NCBI GenBank assembly: GCA_051955985.1
Contig: JBQCGD010000168.1
Coordinates: 1-64,000, forward strand
DNA length: 64,000 nucleotides
Direction of reading: 5' to 3'
Origin: DATKPA01 sp051955985
GTDB taxonomy: Bacteria; Planctomycetota; Phycisphaerae; WQYP01
Every line of letters starts with the position of its first letter. The stretch's first letter is position 1. The notes beneath the pieces are model-generated. The model was not told the origin of the DNA. It saw only the letters and a list, made by a program, of their open reading frames with translations, and ran no database searches. Shown in pieces: positions 24,415 to 33,246 of this stretch. The translations under genes were made by a program, and so were the position numbers.

Positions 24415-26886
24415 ATGATTCGACCTGAAACACAAAAGCTCGTGATCCTTGGCAACGGCATGGCGGGGGCCCGCGTTGCGGAGGAGATCCTTCAGCGGGC
24501 GCCCGGCGCCTTCAACATCACGATGATCGGGGCGGAGCCGCACGGGAACTACAACCGCATCCTGCTCTCGAACATTCTGAACGGCTCTCAGACGGCGGAA
24601 GAGATCACCCTCAATTCGCTGGAGTGGTACAAGGACAACGGCATTCACTTGATCGCGGGTATGCCGGCGATTGGGATTTCGCTGGCGAAGCGGACGGTGA
24701 ATCTTCTGGACGGCCGGCAGATCCCGTTTGAAAAACTGATCATGGCGACGGGGTCGCGTCCGTTTGTACCGCAGATCCCGGGCATCGATCTGTACGGCGT
24801 GTATACGTTCCGCACGCTCGAGGACTGCACGTCGATTGCGAAGTTCGCGAAGAAATCGAGGGTGGCGGCGGTGATCGGCGGCGGCCTGCTGGGACTGGAA
24901 GCGGCGAAGGGGCTGATGACGCATGGCCCGGCGGTGCACATCGTGGAGATGGCGCCGCACCTGATGGCGGTGCAGGTAGATCCTGCGGGCGGCGCCATCC
25001 TGGGGAAAACGATTGCGGGGCTGGGGGCGGTTGCCCACACGAACAAGGCCACGGTGGAGATTCTTTCGGATGCGGGTTCGCGGGTGCGTGCGCTTAAGTT
25101 CAAGGACGGCACGGAACTGGCTTGCGACATGGTGGTGATTTCGGCGGGCATTCGGCCGAACCTGGAACTTGCGCGCGAGGCGGGGCTTCCGACGGAACGG
25201 GCGATCCTGGTGGATGACCAGATGCTGACGAGCGACCCGGATGTATATGCCGTCGGCGAATGCGCGCAACACCGGGGCAAGTGTTACGGGCTGGTTGCCC
25301 CGATCTACGACCAGTGCAAGGTGGTGGCGGACCACTTGGCGTCGACGAATCCGGGCGCGGCGTACACGGGGTCGTTTATTGCGACGAAGCTGAAGGTCAT
25401 GGGCGTGAATGTCGCATCGATGGGCGAACGGGATGAGCAGCCCACGGATGAAGTGGTTCGCTATCAGGAGCCGGACGCCGCTGGCGGCGGAATCTACAAG
25501 AAGCTGATCATCCGGAAGAACAAGCTGGTGGGGGCGATTCTGGTGGGGGATACCGATTCGTATGAGGACCTTGCGGCGAAGCTGAAGGGGCAGGCGGATT
25601 TGCCGAAGCGGCGTGCGGACCTGCTTTTTTCGCCGGCGGAGAGCGTGTGTTCGACGGAGTTTTCGCTGGCGGCGATGCCGGACGACAAGCAGATCTGCGA
25701 TTGCAATGGGGTTTGCAAGGGGAAGATTGTCGAGGCGGTCAAGGCGGGGAAAACGACGGTGCAGGCGGTGGGGAAGGCGACGCGCGCGGGGACGGGGTGC
25801 GGCTCGTGTAAGAAAATGGTGAAGTCGCTGATCGAAGCAGTGGCGGGAGAGGTGAAGGCCGATCCGTCGGAGGCTTTTTATGTCCCGGCGATTCCGATGG
25901 ACAAGCCAATGCTGACGGCGGAAATCCGGAAGCGCGGGCTGCGTGCGGTTTCGCACGTAATGGAAGCGCTGGCGACGAAAGAGGATGAGAAATCGAAGAT
26001 GGGGCTGGCGATTCTACTGCGGGCGATCTGGGGCCGGGAGTACATCGATGAACGGGATTGCCGTTTCGTGAATGACCGCCTGCATGGGAACATCCAGAAG
26101 GATGGGACGTTCTCGGTGATTCCGCGCATTTATGGCGGCGTCACAACGGCGGACGAGCTTCTGAAGATCGCGAACGTTGCGAAAAAATATGATGTTCCGA
26201 CGGTGAAGCTCACCGGGGGACAGCGGATCGATCTGCTGGGGATCAAGAAGGAAGATCTGCCGGCGGTGTGGAAAGACCTGAACATGGTGTCGGGGTATGC
26301 GTACACCAAGGCGTTCCGGACGTGCAAGACGTGCGTGGGTTCGGAGTGGTGCCGGTTCGGGACGAATGATTCAACGGGGCTGGGGATTGCCATCGAGAAG
26401 AAGTTCCAGGGGATTGAGACGCCGGCGAAGGTGAAGATGGCGGTGTCGGGGTGCCCGCGGAACTGCGCGGAAGCGACGACGAAGGACATCGGGATCATCG
26501 CCACGGAAGGGGGCGAGTGGGAGATCGGCATCGGCGGGGCGTGCGGGGTGAGCGTGCGCAAGTCGGAGGTGCTTTGCCGGGTGAAGTCGCAAGAGGAAGC
26601 GATCCAGATCACCGCCCGTTTTCTGCAGTATTACCAGGAGCACGCGCGGTATCTCGAGCGGACGTACGATTTTGTTCCGCGCGTCGGCATTGAAAAATTG
26701 CGTGCGCTGCTCGTGGACGATTCGGAGGGCATCTGCGCCGGCCTGGACGAGCGGGTGCAGAAGTATCTGGATGCCGTTGTGGACCCGTGGGTCACTGACA
26801 CAGCACCCAACAATGGCGAGGGGGTTTACCCCGGGCAATTCGCTGCGGCGCGTTCCGTGACGCTTCCGGTTCTTCAGTCCACGTGA
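24415..26886 (+). CDS. nirB: Assimilatory nitrite reductase [NAD(P)H] large subunit
   Basis: An 823-residue siroheme enzyme reducing nitrite to ammonium. Domains in order: FAD/NAD(P) pyridine-nucleotide oxidoreductase (about 8-400; LVILGNGMAGARVAEE and VIGGGLLGLEAAKGL), BFD-like [2Fe-2S] domain (about 427-475; CDCNGVCKGK and GTGCGSCKK), ferredoxin-like half-domain and the siroheme/[4Fe-4S] domain with Cys640, Cys646, Cys680 and Cys684 (CVGSEWCRFG and GCPRNC). All expected cofactor ligands are present. It precedes nirD by 39 bases. Confidence 0.96.
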   Translation: MIRPETQKLVILGNGMAGARVAEEILQRAPGAFNITMIGAEPHGNYNRILLSNILNGSQTAEEITLNSLEWYKDNGIHLIAGMPAIGISLAKRTVNLLDGRQIPFEKLIMATGSRPFVPQIPGIDLYGVYTFRTLEDCTSIAKFAKKSRVAAVIGGGLLGLEAAKGLMTHGPAVHIVEMAPHLMAVQVDPAGGAILGKTIAGLGAVAHTNKATVEILSDAGSRVRALKFKDGTELACDMVVISAGIRPNLELAREAGLPTERAILVDDQMLTSDPDVYAVGECAQHRGKCYGLVAPIYDQCKVVADHLASTNPGAAYTGSFIATKLKVMGVNVASMGERDEQPTDEVVRYQEPDAAGGGIYKKLIIRKNKLVGAILVGDTDSYEDLAAKLKGQADLPKRRADLLFSPAESVCSTEFSLAAMPDDKQICDCNGVCKGKIVEAVKAGKTTVQAVGKATRAGTGCGSCKKMVKSLIEAVAGEVKADPSEAFYVPAIPMDKPMLTAEIRKRGLRAVSHVMEALATKEDEKSKMGLAILLRAIWGREYIDERDCRFVNDRLHGNIQKDGTFSVIPRIYGGVTTADELLKIANVAKKYDVPTVKLTGGQRIDLLGIKKEDLPAVWKDLNMVSGYAYTKAFRTCKTCVGSEWCRFGTNDSTGLGIAIEKKFQGIETPAKVKMAVSGCPRNCAEATTKDIGIIATEGGEWEIGIGGACGVSVRKSEVLCRVKSQEEAIQITARFLQYYQEHARYLERTYDFVPRVGIEKLRALLVDDSEGICAGLDERVQKYLDAVVDPWVTDTAPNNGEGVYPGQFAAARSVTLPVLQST

Positions 26887-26925
26887 TGTGTGTTTCCACA
26901 ACTCGCTCTGCTCAGGAGCCCATTA

Positions 26926-27303
26926 ATGAACGTTGAAATCCTTCCGACTCCGCAGCCATTTGAGGTGAAATTGGAAATTCAGGACAAGTCTCCGCCGATT
27001 CCGTTGTGCCGGTTGGAAGAAATTCCGGTGGGGCTGGGCCGGGCGTTCAGCATTGACGGGCGCTCGATTGCCGTGTTTAGGACCCGCAAGGGGAAACTTC
27101 TGGCCGTCGATAACCGGTGCCCGCACAAGGCGGGGCCGCTGTCGGAAGGAATGCTTTCGGGCGATCAGATTGTGTGCCCATTGCACGCATTCCGGTTTGA
27201 CGGGCACACGGGCGAATGCGATGAGCCTGGGCAATGTCCGGTGCAGGCCCACGAGATTTCCGAGCATCACGGCGTTGTGACCTTGCACATCAGGACGAAA
27301 TGA
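26926..27303 (+). CDS. nirD: Nitrite reductase small subunit, Rieske type
   Basis: A 125-residue partner of NirB. It carries both halves of a Rieske [2Fe-2S] motif (CPHKAGPL and CPLHAFRFDG), unlike the short enterobacterial NirD that lacks the cysteines, so it should bind a cluster and pass electrons to NirB. ATG 26926 has AGGAG at 26915-26919. The nitrate reductase gene follows after 12 bases. Confidence 0.92.
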   Translation: MNVEILPTPQPFEVKLEIQDKSPPIPLCRLEEIPVGLGRAFSIDGRSIAVFRTRKGKLLAVDNRCPHKAGPLSEGMLSGDQIVCPLHAFRFDGHTGECDEPGQCPVQAHEISEHHGVVTLHIRTK

Positions 27304-27315
27304 TCGGTCGGAGCT

Positions 27316-30300
27316 ATGCAGTTAAGACTGGCGCAACATTTTAAGAGCACGTGCTCCTACTGCGGCGTGGGGTGCGGGATTGAAGTCCGCAAAGGCTGCG
27401 ACGGGGAACTTTCACTCCGGGGGGATCCGCACCACCCGGCGAACCGCGGGGCGCTGTGTGCGAAGGGGCAGTCGCTTCTGCACACGGTGCGGGCGCGGGA
27501 CTCGCGGCTGCACTTCCCGGTGATGCGCCAGAGCAAGGGCGCGCCACGGGAGCGGACCCGTTGGGAGGACGCGATCGGCGCCGTCGCGCGGAAGTTTCAG
27601 CAGGTGATCCGGGATCACGGCCCTGATGCGGTTGCGTTCTATATTTCGGGGCAGTGCCTTACGGAGGAATACTACCTGGTGAACAAGATCGCCAAGGGTT
27701 TCTTGAAGACGAACAACATCGACACGAATTCGCGGTTGTGCATGTCATCGGCAGTTGCGGGATACAAGGCGACGCTGGGGGCGGATGCGCCGCCGGTTAC
27801 GTACGATGACATTGAGCTGGCTGACACGTTTCTGATCGCGGGGGCGAACCCGGCGTGGTGTCACCCGATCCTGTTCCAGCGCATCCAGGCGCGGCGGGCG
27901 GCGAGCCACGGGGTGAGAATCATCGCGGTGGATCCGCGTCGCACGGCGACGGCGGCTTCGGCCGATCTGCACCTCCAATTGATTCCCGGAACGGATGTTC
28001 CGCTGTTCCTGGGCATCGCGCAGCGACTTGCATCGACGAACGCGATCGATCCGACATTTCTTGCGGACCACACGGAGGGGGCGGAGGCATTTCTTCAATC
28101 GATCGAGCCATGGAACCTCGCCCGGACGGCTGCCGCGACGGGCGTGGATGAAAAGGATATTGCACATGGGGCGGATTTGCTGGCGGGGGACCGGAAGTTT
28201 CTCTCCATGTGGACGATGGGGCTGAACCAGTCGGCGATGGGCACCGACAAGAACATTGCGTTGATCTCCCTTTCACTCATCACCGGGAAGATCGGGAGGC
28301 CGGGCTGCGGGCCGTTTTCCCTCACGGGGCAGCCGAATGCGATGGGAGGACGAGAGGTGGGGGGGATGTCGAACCTTCTTCCGGCACATCGCGCTCTTGC
28401 CGATCCGGAGCACCGCGAGGAGGTTGCGCGGTTCTGGGATGTCGATCTGCTTCCCGACAAGCCGGGGCTGACGGCCGTGGAGCTGTTTGACGCGATCGAC
28501 CACGGGAAGGTGAAGATTGTCTGGATCATCGCGACGAACCCGGTCGCATCCCTCCCGAACAGCTCGCAGGTTGAACGTGCGCTGGCCAAGGCGGAACTGG
28601 TGATTGCGCAGGACATTTATCCGAACGAAACGGTGGATTTCGCGGATGTTGTTCTTCCGGCGGCGGGCTGGCTGGAAAAAACGGGAACGATGACGAGTTC
28701 AGATCGGCGCATTTCGCTGCTCGAAAAGGCAGTTGAACCGCCGGGCGAAGCGCTTCCGGACGCCGAAATTCTGCTGCGATTCGCGCGCGCCATGGGGTGG
28801 GGTCGGCACTTCGGCTATACATCGCCGGCCGAGATCTTCACGGAGCACACGCTGCTGACGGCAGGCACGGACATCGACATCACCGGGCTTTCGTACGAGG
28901 TGCTCCGGGCACACGGGACTGTGCAGTGGCCGGCGCCGATGAGGGCAGAGACATCCGACACGGGGCATGCCGGGACGTTCCGCCTGTATACCGACCACAT
29001 GTTCAGGACGCCGAGCGGGCGTGCGCGGTTGCACGCGATTTCCTTTGAATGCCGGTCGGAAGGCACGTCCCCGCAGTTTCCGCTGATTGTCACGACCGGC
29101 CGAATCCGCGATCAGTGGCACACGATGACGAAGACGGGGCAGGTGAATCGGCTCTCGACGCACATCAAGTCGCCATATTGTGAGATCCATCCCGGTGACG
29201 CGGCGGCCCGGAACATCCAGGACGGCGACATGGTCACGGTGCTCAATGAGCGCGGGAAGGTGCGCGTGCGTGCCGTCGTCTCGGCGGACATTCGGGAAGG
29301 GGTACTGTTCCTTCCCATGCACTGGGGGAAGAAGCTGGGCGGCGAAAACGGCCGGGCGAACAATCTCACGTCGCCGCGGCTGGACCCCGCCTCCAAGGAG
29401 CCGGACCTGAAATTCGCCGCCGCGCAGGCGGAAAAATACATCCCCGAGAAGCGTCGCATCGTGATCGTTGGGGCCGGGGCTGCGGCGCTGGCATTTATTG
29501 AAGCGCACCGGAAGTTCAACCCTGCAGATGAAATCCTGCTTCTGGGTGCGGAGGATCTGCCGGTTTACAACCGGGTTCTCCTTCCGCACTACATTGATGG
29601 GAGTGCAACCTGGGACGCCGTCGTCCGGGCCGACCCGGATTCGCTTCTTCCGCACCGGGTTCGCTTTCATCCGAACACCGTGGTCTGCCGGATCGACAAG
29701 GAGCTGCGGACCGTTACGGATACGCGCGGGCGCTCTTTTGCGTATGACACGCTCATTCTTGCGACCGGCTCGCGGCCGGCGGTGCACTATGATGGCCCGA
29801 TACCGGAGAAGGGCACGTACACGCTGCGCACGAAGCGCGATGCGGACGCAATTCTCAAGGCAGCCTCTGCAGGCAAGCATGCGGTCATCCAGGGCGGCGG
29901 TCTCCTTGGGCTGGAACTGGCGGATGCGCTGCGCACGATCGGGTGCCGCGTGACGATTCTCCAGCGGTCCGACAGGCTCATGGGCAAGCAGCTCGATGAG
30001 ACATCGTCCCGCTATCTGGCGGAGGAAGTGCAGAACCGCGGGATCCACCACTTGTTCCACACGGTCCCGACTGAAATCCGGGAGGGATCGGTCCGGGTGA
30101 TGACGATGGACGGCGGAGCGTCAGGCACGACGGAGTCGGTGCTCCCCTCGGATCTGTTTATCTTTGCCACCGGCATCGTTCCGAACAAGGAGATCGCCGG
30201 AACCGCATACCTGGATTGCGATCGCGGCATTCTCATCAATCAGCATCTTCAAACATCAGATCCCCACATCTTTGCGATCGGCGAATGTGCGGAGCTCGAT

Positions 30301-30912
30301 TCACAGACTTTCGGCACGACCGCGGCGGCGCAGGAGCAGGCGCGTGCGCTTGCCGAATACCTCCGGGGGACTGAGCACGCGCCGTATAAGCCGACCGTTT
30401 CGGCCAACATCCTGAAGATTCATGGGCTTCAACTGGCTTCCGCCGGTTGCACGGATCCCGATCCCGCAGACCCGGAGATCGAAACCGTTTTGTTGAATGA
30501 TCATCGCAAGCGTTATTTCCAGAAGCTTGTTCTTAAGCGGGACCGGCTCATTGGCGCGATTTGCATGGGGGATACGGCGGAGTTTTCGCGTTACCTGGAA
30601 TGGATATCGAGCGGCTGGGAACTTGATGAGGATCGCGAGACGCTGCTCCGGCCGTCGGCGGTTGGGCGGCCTGCGCTTGATGGTCCACTGGTATGTTCCT
30701 GCCATCATGTGGGGCGCCACACGATTGAAAAGGCGGCCGGTGGGAAGGATTCCGCTGGAGAAGGCGCGGTGAACGGCGGCGTTTCCGATGATCTGCCAAG
30801 CCATTGCCGGGGGCTGGTCGAGCGTGTGTGCGAGATGACGAAGGCGGGGACCGGGTGCGGGGTGTGCCGGCCGGAAATCATGCAGATTGTTCATGCGTTT
30901 TCGAGGGGCTGA
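27316..30912 (+). CDS. Assimilatory nitrate reductase fused to FAD/NAD(P) reductase and BFD domain
   Basis: A 1198-residue molybdoenzyme. Residues 13-48 carry the N-terminal [4Fe-4S] cysteines (Cys13, Cys16, Cys20, Cys48). The molybdopterin-guanine-dinucleotide domains run to about 690 (SGQCLTEEYYLVNKIAKGF, NPAWCHPILFQRI, then the C-terminal binding domain TTGRIRDQWHTMTKTG). From about 712 a pyridine-nucleotide-disulfide-oxidoreductase module begins (RRIVIVGAGAAALAFIEAH; second nucleotide site VIQGGGLLGLELADALR). A BFD-like [2Fe-2S] domain ends the protein (about 1126-1195; CSCHHVG and GTGCGVC) with an insertion between its two cysteine pairs. In Klebsiella-type systems the reductase is a separate NasB subunit, so this is a single-chain NAD(P)H-dependent enzyme by inference. 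Confidence 0.93.
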   Translation: MQLRLAQHFKSTCSYCGVGCGIEVRKGCDGELSLRGDPHHPANRGALCAKGQSLLHTVRARDSRLHFPVMRQSKGAPRERTRWEDAIGAVARKFQQVIRDHGPDAVAFYISGQCLTEEYYLVNKIAKGFLKTNNIDTNSRLCMSSAVAGYKATLGADAPPVTYDDIELADTFLIAGANPAWCHPILFQRIQARRAASHGVRIIAVDPRRTATAASADLHLQLIPGTDVPLFLGIAQRLASTNAIDPTFLADHTEGAEAFLQSIEPWNLARTAAATGVDEKDIAHGADLLAGDRKFLSMWTMGLNQSAMGTDKNIALISLSLITGKIGRPGCGPFSLTGQPNAMGGREVGGMSNLLPAHRALADPEHREEVARFWDVDLLPDKPGLTAVELFDAIDHGKVKIVWIIATNPVASLPNSSQVERALAKAELVIAQDIYPNETVDFADVVLPAAGWLEKTGTMTSSDRRISLLEKAVEPPGEALPDAEILLRFARAMGWGRHFGYTSPAEIFTEHTLLTAGTDIDITGLSYEVLRAHGTVQWPAPMRAETSDTGHAGTFRLYTDHMFRTPSGRARLHAISFECRSEGTSPQFPLIVTTGRIRDQWHTMTKTGQVNRLSTHIKSPYCEIHPGDAAARNIQDGDMVTVLNERGKVRVRAVVSADIREGVLFLPMHWGKKLGGENGRANNLTSPRLDPASKEPDLKFAAAQAEKYIPEKRRIVIVGAGAAALAFIEAHRKFNPADEILLLGAEDLPVYNRVLLPHYIDGSATWDAVVRADPDSLLPHRVRFHPNTVVCRIDKELRTVTDTRGRSFAYDTLILATGSRPAVHYDGPIPEKGTYTLRTKRDADAILKAASAGKHAVIQGGGLLGLELADALRTIGCRVTILQRSDRLMGKQLDETSSRYLAEEVQNRGIHHLFHTVPTEIREGSVRVMTMDGGASGTTESVLPSDLFIFATGIVPNKEIAGTAYLDCDRGILINQHLQTSDPHIFAIGECAELDSQTFGTTAAAQEQARALAEYLRGTEHAPYKPTVSANILKIHGLQLASAGCTDPDPADPEIETVLLNDHRKRYFQKLVLKRDRLIGAICMGDTAEFSRYLEWISSGWELDEDRETLLRPSAVGRPALDGPLVCSCHHVGRHTIEKAAGGKDSAGEGAVNGGVSDDLPSHCRGLVERVCEMTKAGTGCGVCRPEIMQIVHAFSRG

Positions 30913-30946
30913 AGCGCTTGGTGGGCGCGGGCATTTGAGAAGGGCG

Positions 30947-32080
30947 TTATCCCACGCCGGCCGCTCCGCGGGATCGGGGCCGCTCCTCTTCACACGCCGC
31001 AACGCCGACGCGCACTTGTTCGAGCGCCGCTTCCAGGCGATCGGTCGCATCATCCCACGTGTAACTGGTTGCGGTGGCGAGGGCCTGGTCGGACATGGAT
31101 CCCCAGCCCTTGGCCGACATGTGGACGACGCGGAAGATGCCGGCGGCCATTCCTTCGGGGTCTTCCATCGGGACCATGATTCCGCCGCCGTAGCCGATCA
31201 ACTCCGGGGCGGCGCCGGCGGGGGTTGCAATGACGGGCGTTCTGCAGGCCATCGCCTCAAGCACCGGCAGGCCGAAACCCTCGATGCGCGAGCCCACCAG
31301 CCAGGCATCGCAACTGGCGTAGAGGGTTCGCAGTTCGCGGTCGGGGACGCGGCAGAAATATTCGGTGCCGCGCGGGAGATTCATTTCCGGCGTGACGGCG
31401 CTGGCGCCGAAGGCAATCACTTTGAGGTCTGGAATCTGTTTGCGCGCCAGTTCGATCGCGCGGAGCACCACGTCAGTTCCCTTGTTGCGCATCGGCGAGT
31501 AGACAAATCCGACGGTCGGCGACTTTTGCTTGCCGCGCGGGTCGGCATGGAACACCCGGGTCTCGACGCTGTGCGGCACGAGCGCGATGGGGTCCTGGCC
31601 GAATCGGGACATCAGGAGGTTGGCGACCCACTTGGCCACCACGATCTTGGGCATGGGGAGCCGGCAGACGGCATCCACGCGCTCGGTCTGGCCGCCCCAG
31701 ATCTCGTAATCCTGCATGAAGTGAACCTTGTTGCCCTTGGAAGGCGGGAGGCCCCAGGCCCATTCGGCAGTTTCCCACCAGGTGCCGACGATGACATCGG
31801 CGTCGGGCACATCTTCGGCGGAGATCGGTCCGGTGTGCGGGAGTTTGAGGCGTTTGACGTTTACATCGTCGAAGTAGGAGGGGCCTACATCGGGCGTCCG
31901 GGGCCATCCGCGTCCGCGCAGGAGGGACAGGACCGATCTTCGGAGCGCTGGACGGCGGTGCCGCGGCTGAACGACCGTTACCGTGTGCCCGCGCTTTCGC
32001 AGTCGGTCCGCATAAAGGGCGAAGACGCGGATGCGTCCCGAAAGGTCGTCCGGCGGCAGCAGTATGGTAATCCGCATCAA
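30947..32080 (-). CDS. Glycosyltransferase family 4-like
   Basis: A 377-residue GT-B glycosyltransferase. The N-terminal domain begins RITILLPPDDLSGRIRVFALYADRLRKRGH. The C-terminal nucleotide-sugar-binding domain has VGFVYSPMRNKGTDVVLRAIE and the GT4 signature SRIEGFGLPVLEAMACRTPVIA. It probably adds a sugar to a surface glycan. It lies 34 bases from the convergent nitrate reductase gene and downstream of a GT2 gene on the same strand (121-base gap), so the two may act on the same glycan. Confidence 0.88.
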   Translation of the reverse strand: MMRITILLPPDDLSGRIRVFALYADRLRKRGHTVTVVQPRHRRPALRRSVLSLLRGRGWPRTPDVGPSYFDDVNVKRLKLPHTGPISAEDVPDADVIVGTWWETAEWAWGLPPSKGNKVHFMQDYEIWGGQTERVDAVCRLPMPKIVVAKWVANLLMSRFGQDPIALVPHSVETRVFHADPRGKQKSPTVGFVYSPMRNKGTDVVLRAIELARKQIPDLKVIAFGASAVTPEMNLPRGTEYFCRVPDRELRTLYASCDAWLVGSRIEGFGLPVLEAMACRTPVIATPAGAAPELIGYGGGIMVPMEDPEGMAAGIFRVVHMSAKGWGSMSDQALATATSYTWDDATDRLEAALEQVRVGVAACEEERPRSRGAAGVG

Positions 32081-32201
32081 ATCTCTCCAACGCCCTGCAA
32101 TCCCGCTGCCGGAGCGCGTCCTGCGTCCGAACGCTCGTCACCCCCAGTACGCAGCGCAGCCTGCGGCCGATGCTTTGCATGGGGGTTTAGCGGCCGCCCC
32201 G

Positions 32202-33155
32202 TCACGACCTGGAGTCCTGTGGTCCAACGATGCGCTTGAGGCAGCCGGCCGTGCGGCGCTGCCAGATCAGCCGTGGATCGTGCCACAACGACTCCGCCAA
32301 CTCCGCCAGCGCGGTGGTCCGCTGGCCTTCGCGGACGTGCACGAGGGCGGCGACCTGGAGCCGATCGGCCTTGAACTGGCGGATCTGGCGCTCGATCTCG
32401 CGCTGTTCGCTGGGGGCGAGCATGGCCTGGATCTGCTCGCGCACTCTCAGCAGTTCGGCGTCCAGTTGCGCCTGGATGTCGTTGTCGGAGGTTGCCGCGT
32501 GAAGGCCGGCGCGGGCGATGGTTTCATGCACCGGCAGGGGGTGAATGTCGCCGAGAATTCGGAATTTCAGGAACAAGCTGTAATCGAACGCATAGCGCAG
32601 CAACGCATCGAACGCGCCGAATCGGTGGAACAAATGCGTGGACCAGAAGCTGCCCGCCTGGTGAACGGGATTGGTGCAGAACCAGAGCCAGCGTTCGTCG
32701 TCCGTCTGTTCGGCCGGCGGCGGGCAGGTGCTCACGATGTCCTGGATGCCGGGTGCAAAATTGGCGACGTCTCCGACGATCCATGAGTCGTCGCGGTCCA
32801 ACTGCGGCGGAATACCCGCACGCATTTCCTTCCAGGTGTCTGCGACCCCGCGGAGCGCTCCGGGGGCGTAGGAGTTGCCGGCGTTGACATACGCCAACAA
32901 CTGGCTGGTGCTCATCGTGCGTGCGAAGCCTTTGTTGAGGGCGTCGGCGGGACCGGCATCGTTCTCCGTTGACCACCCGGCGAGGTATCGATCAAAGCGC
33001 TTGATCACATCGACGGTTCCATCGCGGCTTCCGCCGTCGATGATTGTGTACTGCAGGTCGGGATAGCCCTGCGACAGCACGGAGTCGATGGTCGCTTCGA
33101 TCTGGCGGACCTGGTTCAGGACCGGCGTCACGATGGTTATGCGCGGCAATTTCAT
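32202..33155 (-). CDS. Glycosyltransferase family 2
   Basis: A 317-residue GT-A enzyme. It opens PRITIVTPVLNQVRQIEATIDSV, with IIDGGSRDGTVDVI and ENDAGPADALNKGFA (the usual nucleotide-binding and DxD-region motifs), and a helical, charged C-terminal extension (about 230-300) of unknown role. Start 33155 is chosen because GAGGTGG precedes it; the frame extends 10 residues further upstream. It is transcribed ahead of the GT4 gene. Confidence 0.85.
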   Translation of the reverse strand: MKLPRITIVTPVLNQVRQIEATIDSVLSQGYPDLQYTIIDGGSRDGTVDVIKRFDRYLAGWSTENDAGPADALNKGFARTMSTSQLLAYVNAGNSYAPGALRGVADTWKEMRAGIPPQLDRDDSWIVGDVANFAPGIQDIVSTCPPPAEQTDDERWLWFCTNPVHQAGSFWSTHLFHRFGAFDALLRYAFDYSLFLKFRILGDIHPLPVHETIARAGLHAATSDNDIQAQLDAELLRVREQIQAMLAPSEQREIERQIRQFKADRLQVAALVHVREGQRTTALAELAESLWHDPRLIWQRRTAGCLKRIVGPQDSRS

Positions 33156-33246
33156 GGGCCACCTCGCCGAGATGCGTTCCTTCAACGAAGGTTACGCCGA
33201 CCATGGCTGTGAAGATGGGACATCTCGAACTTGCGGCGGTGGGGGT

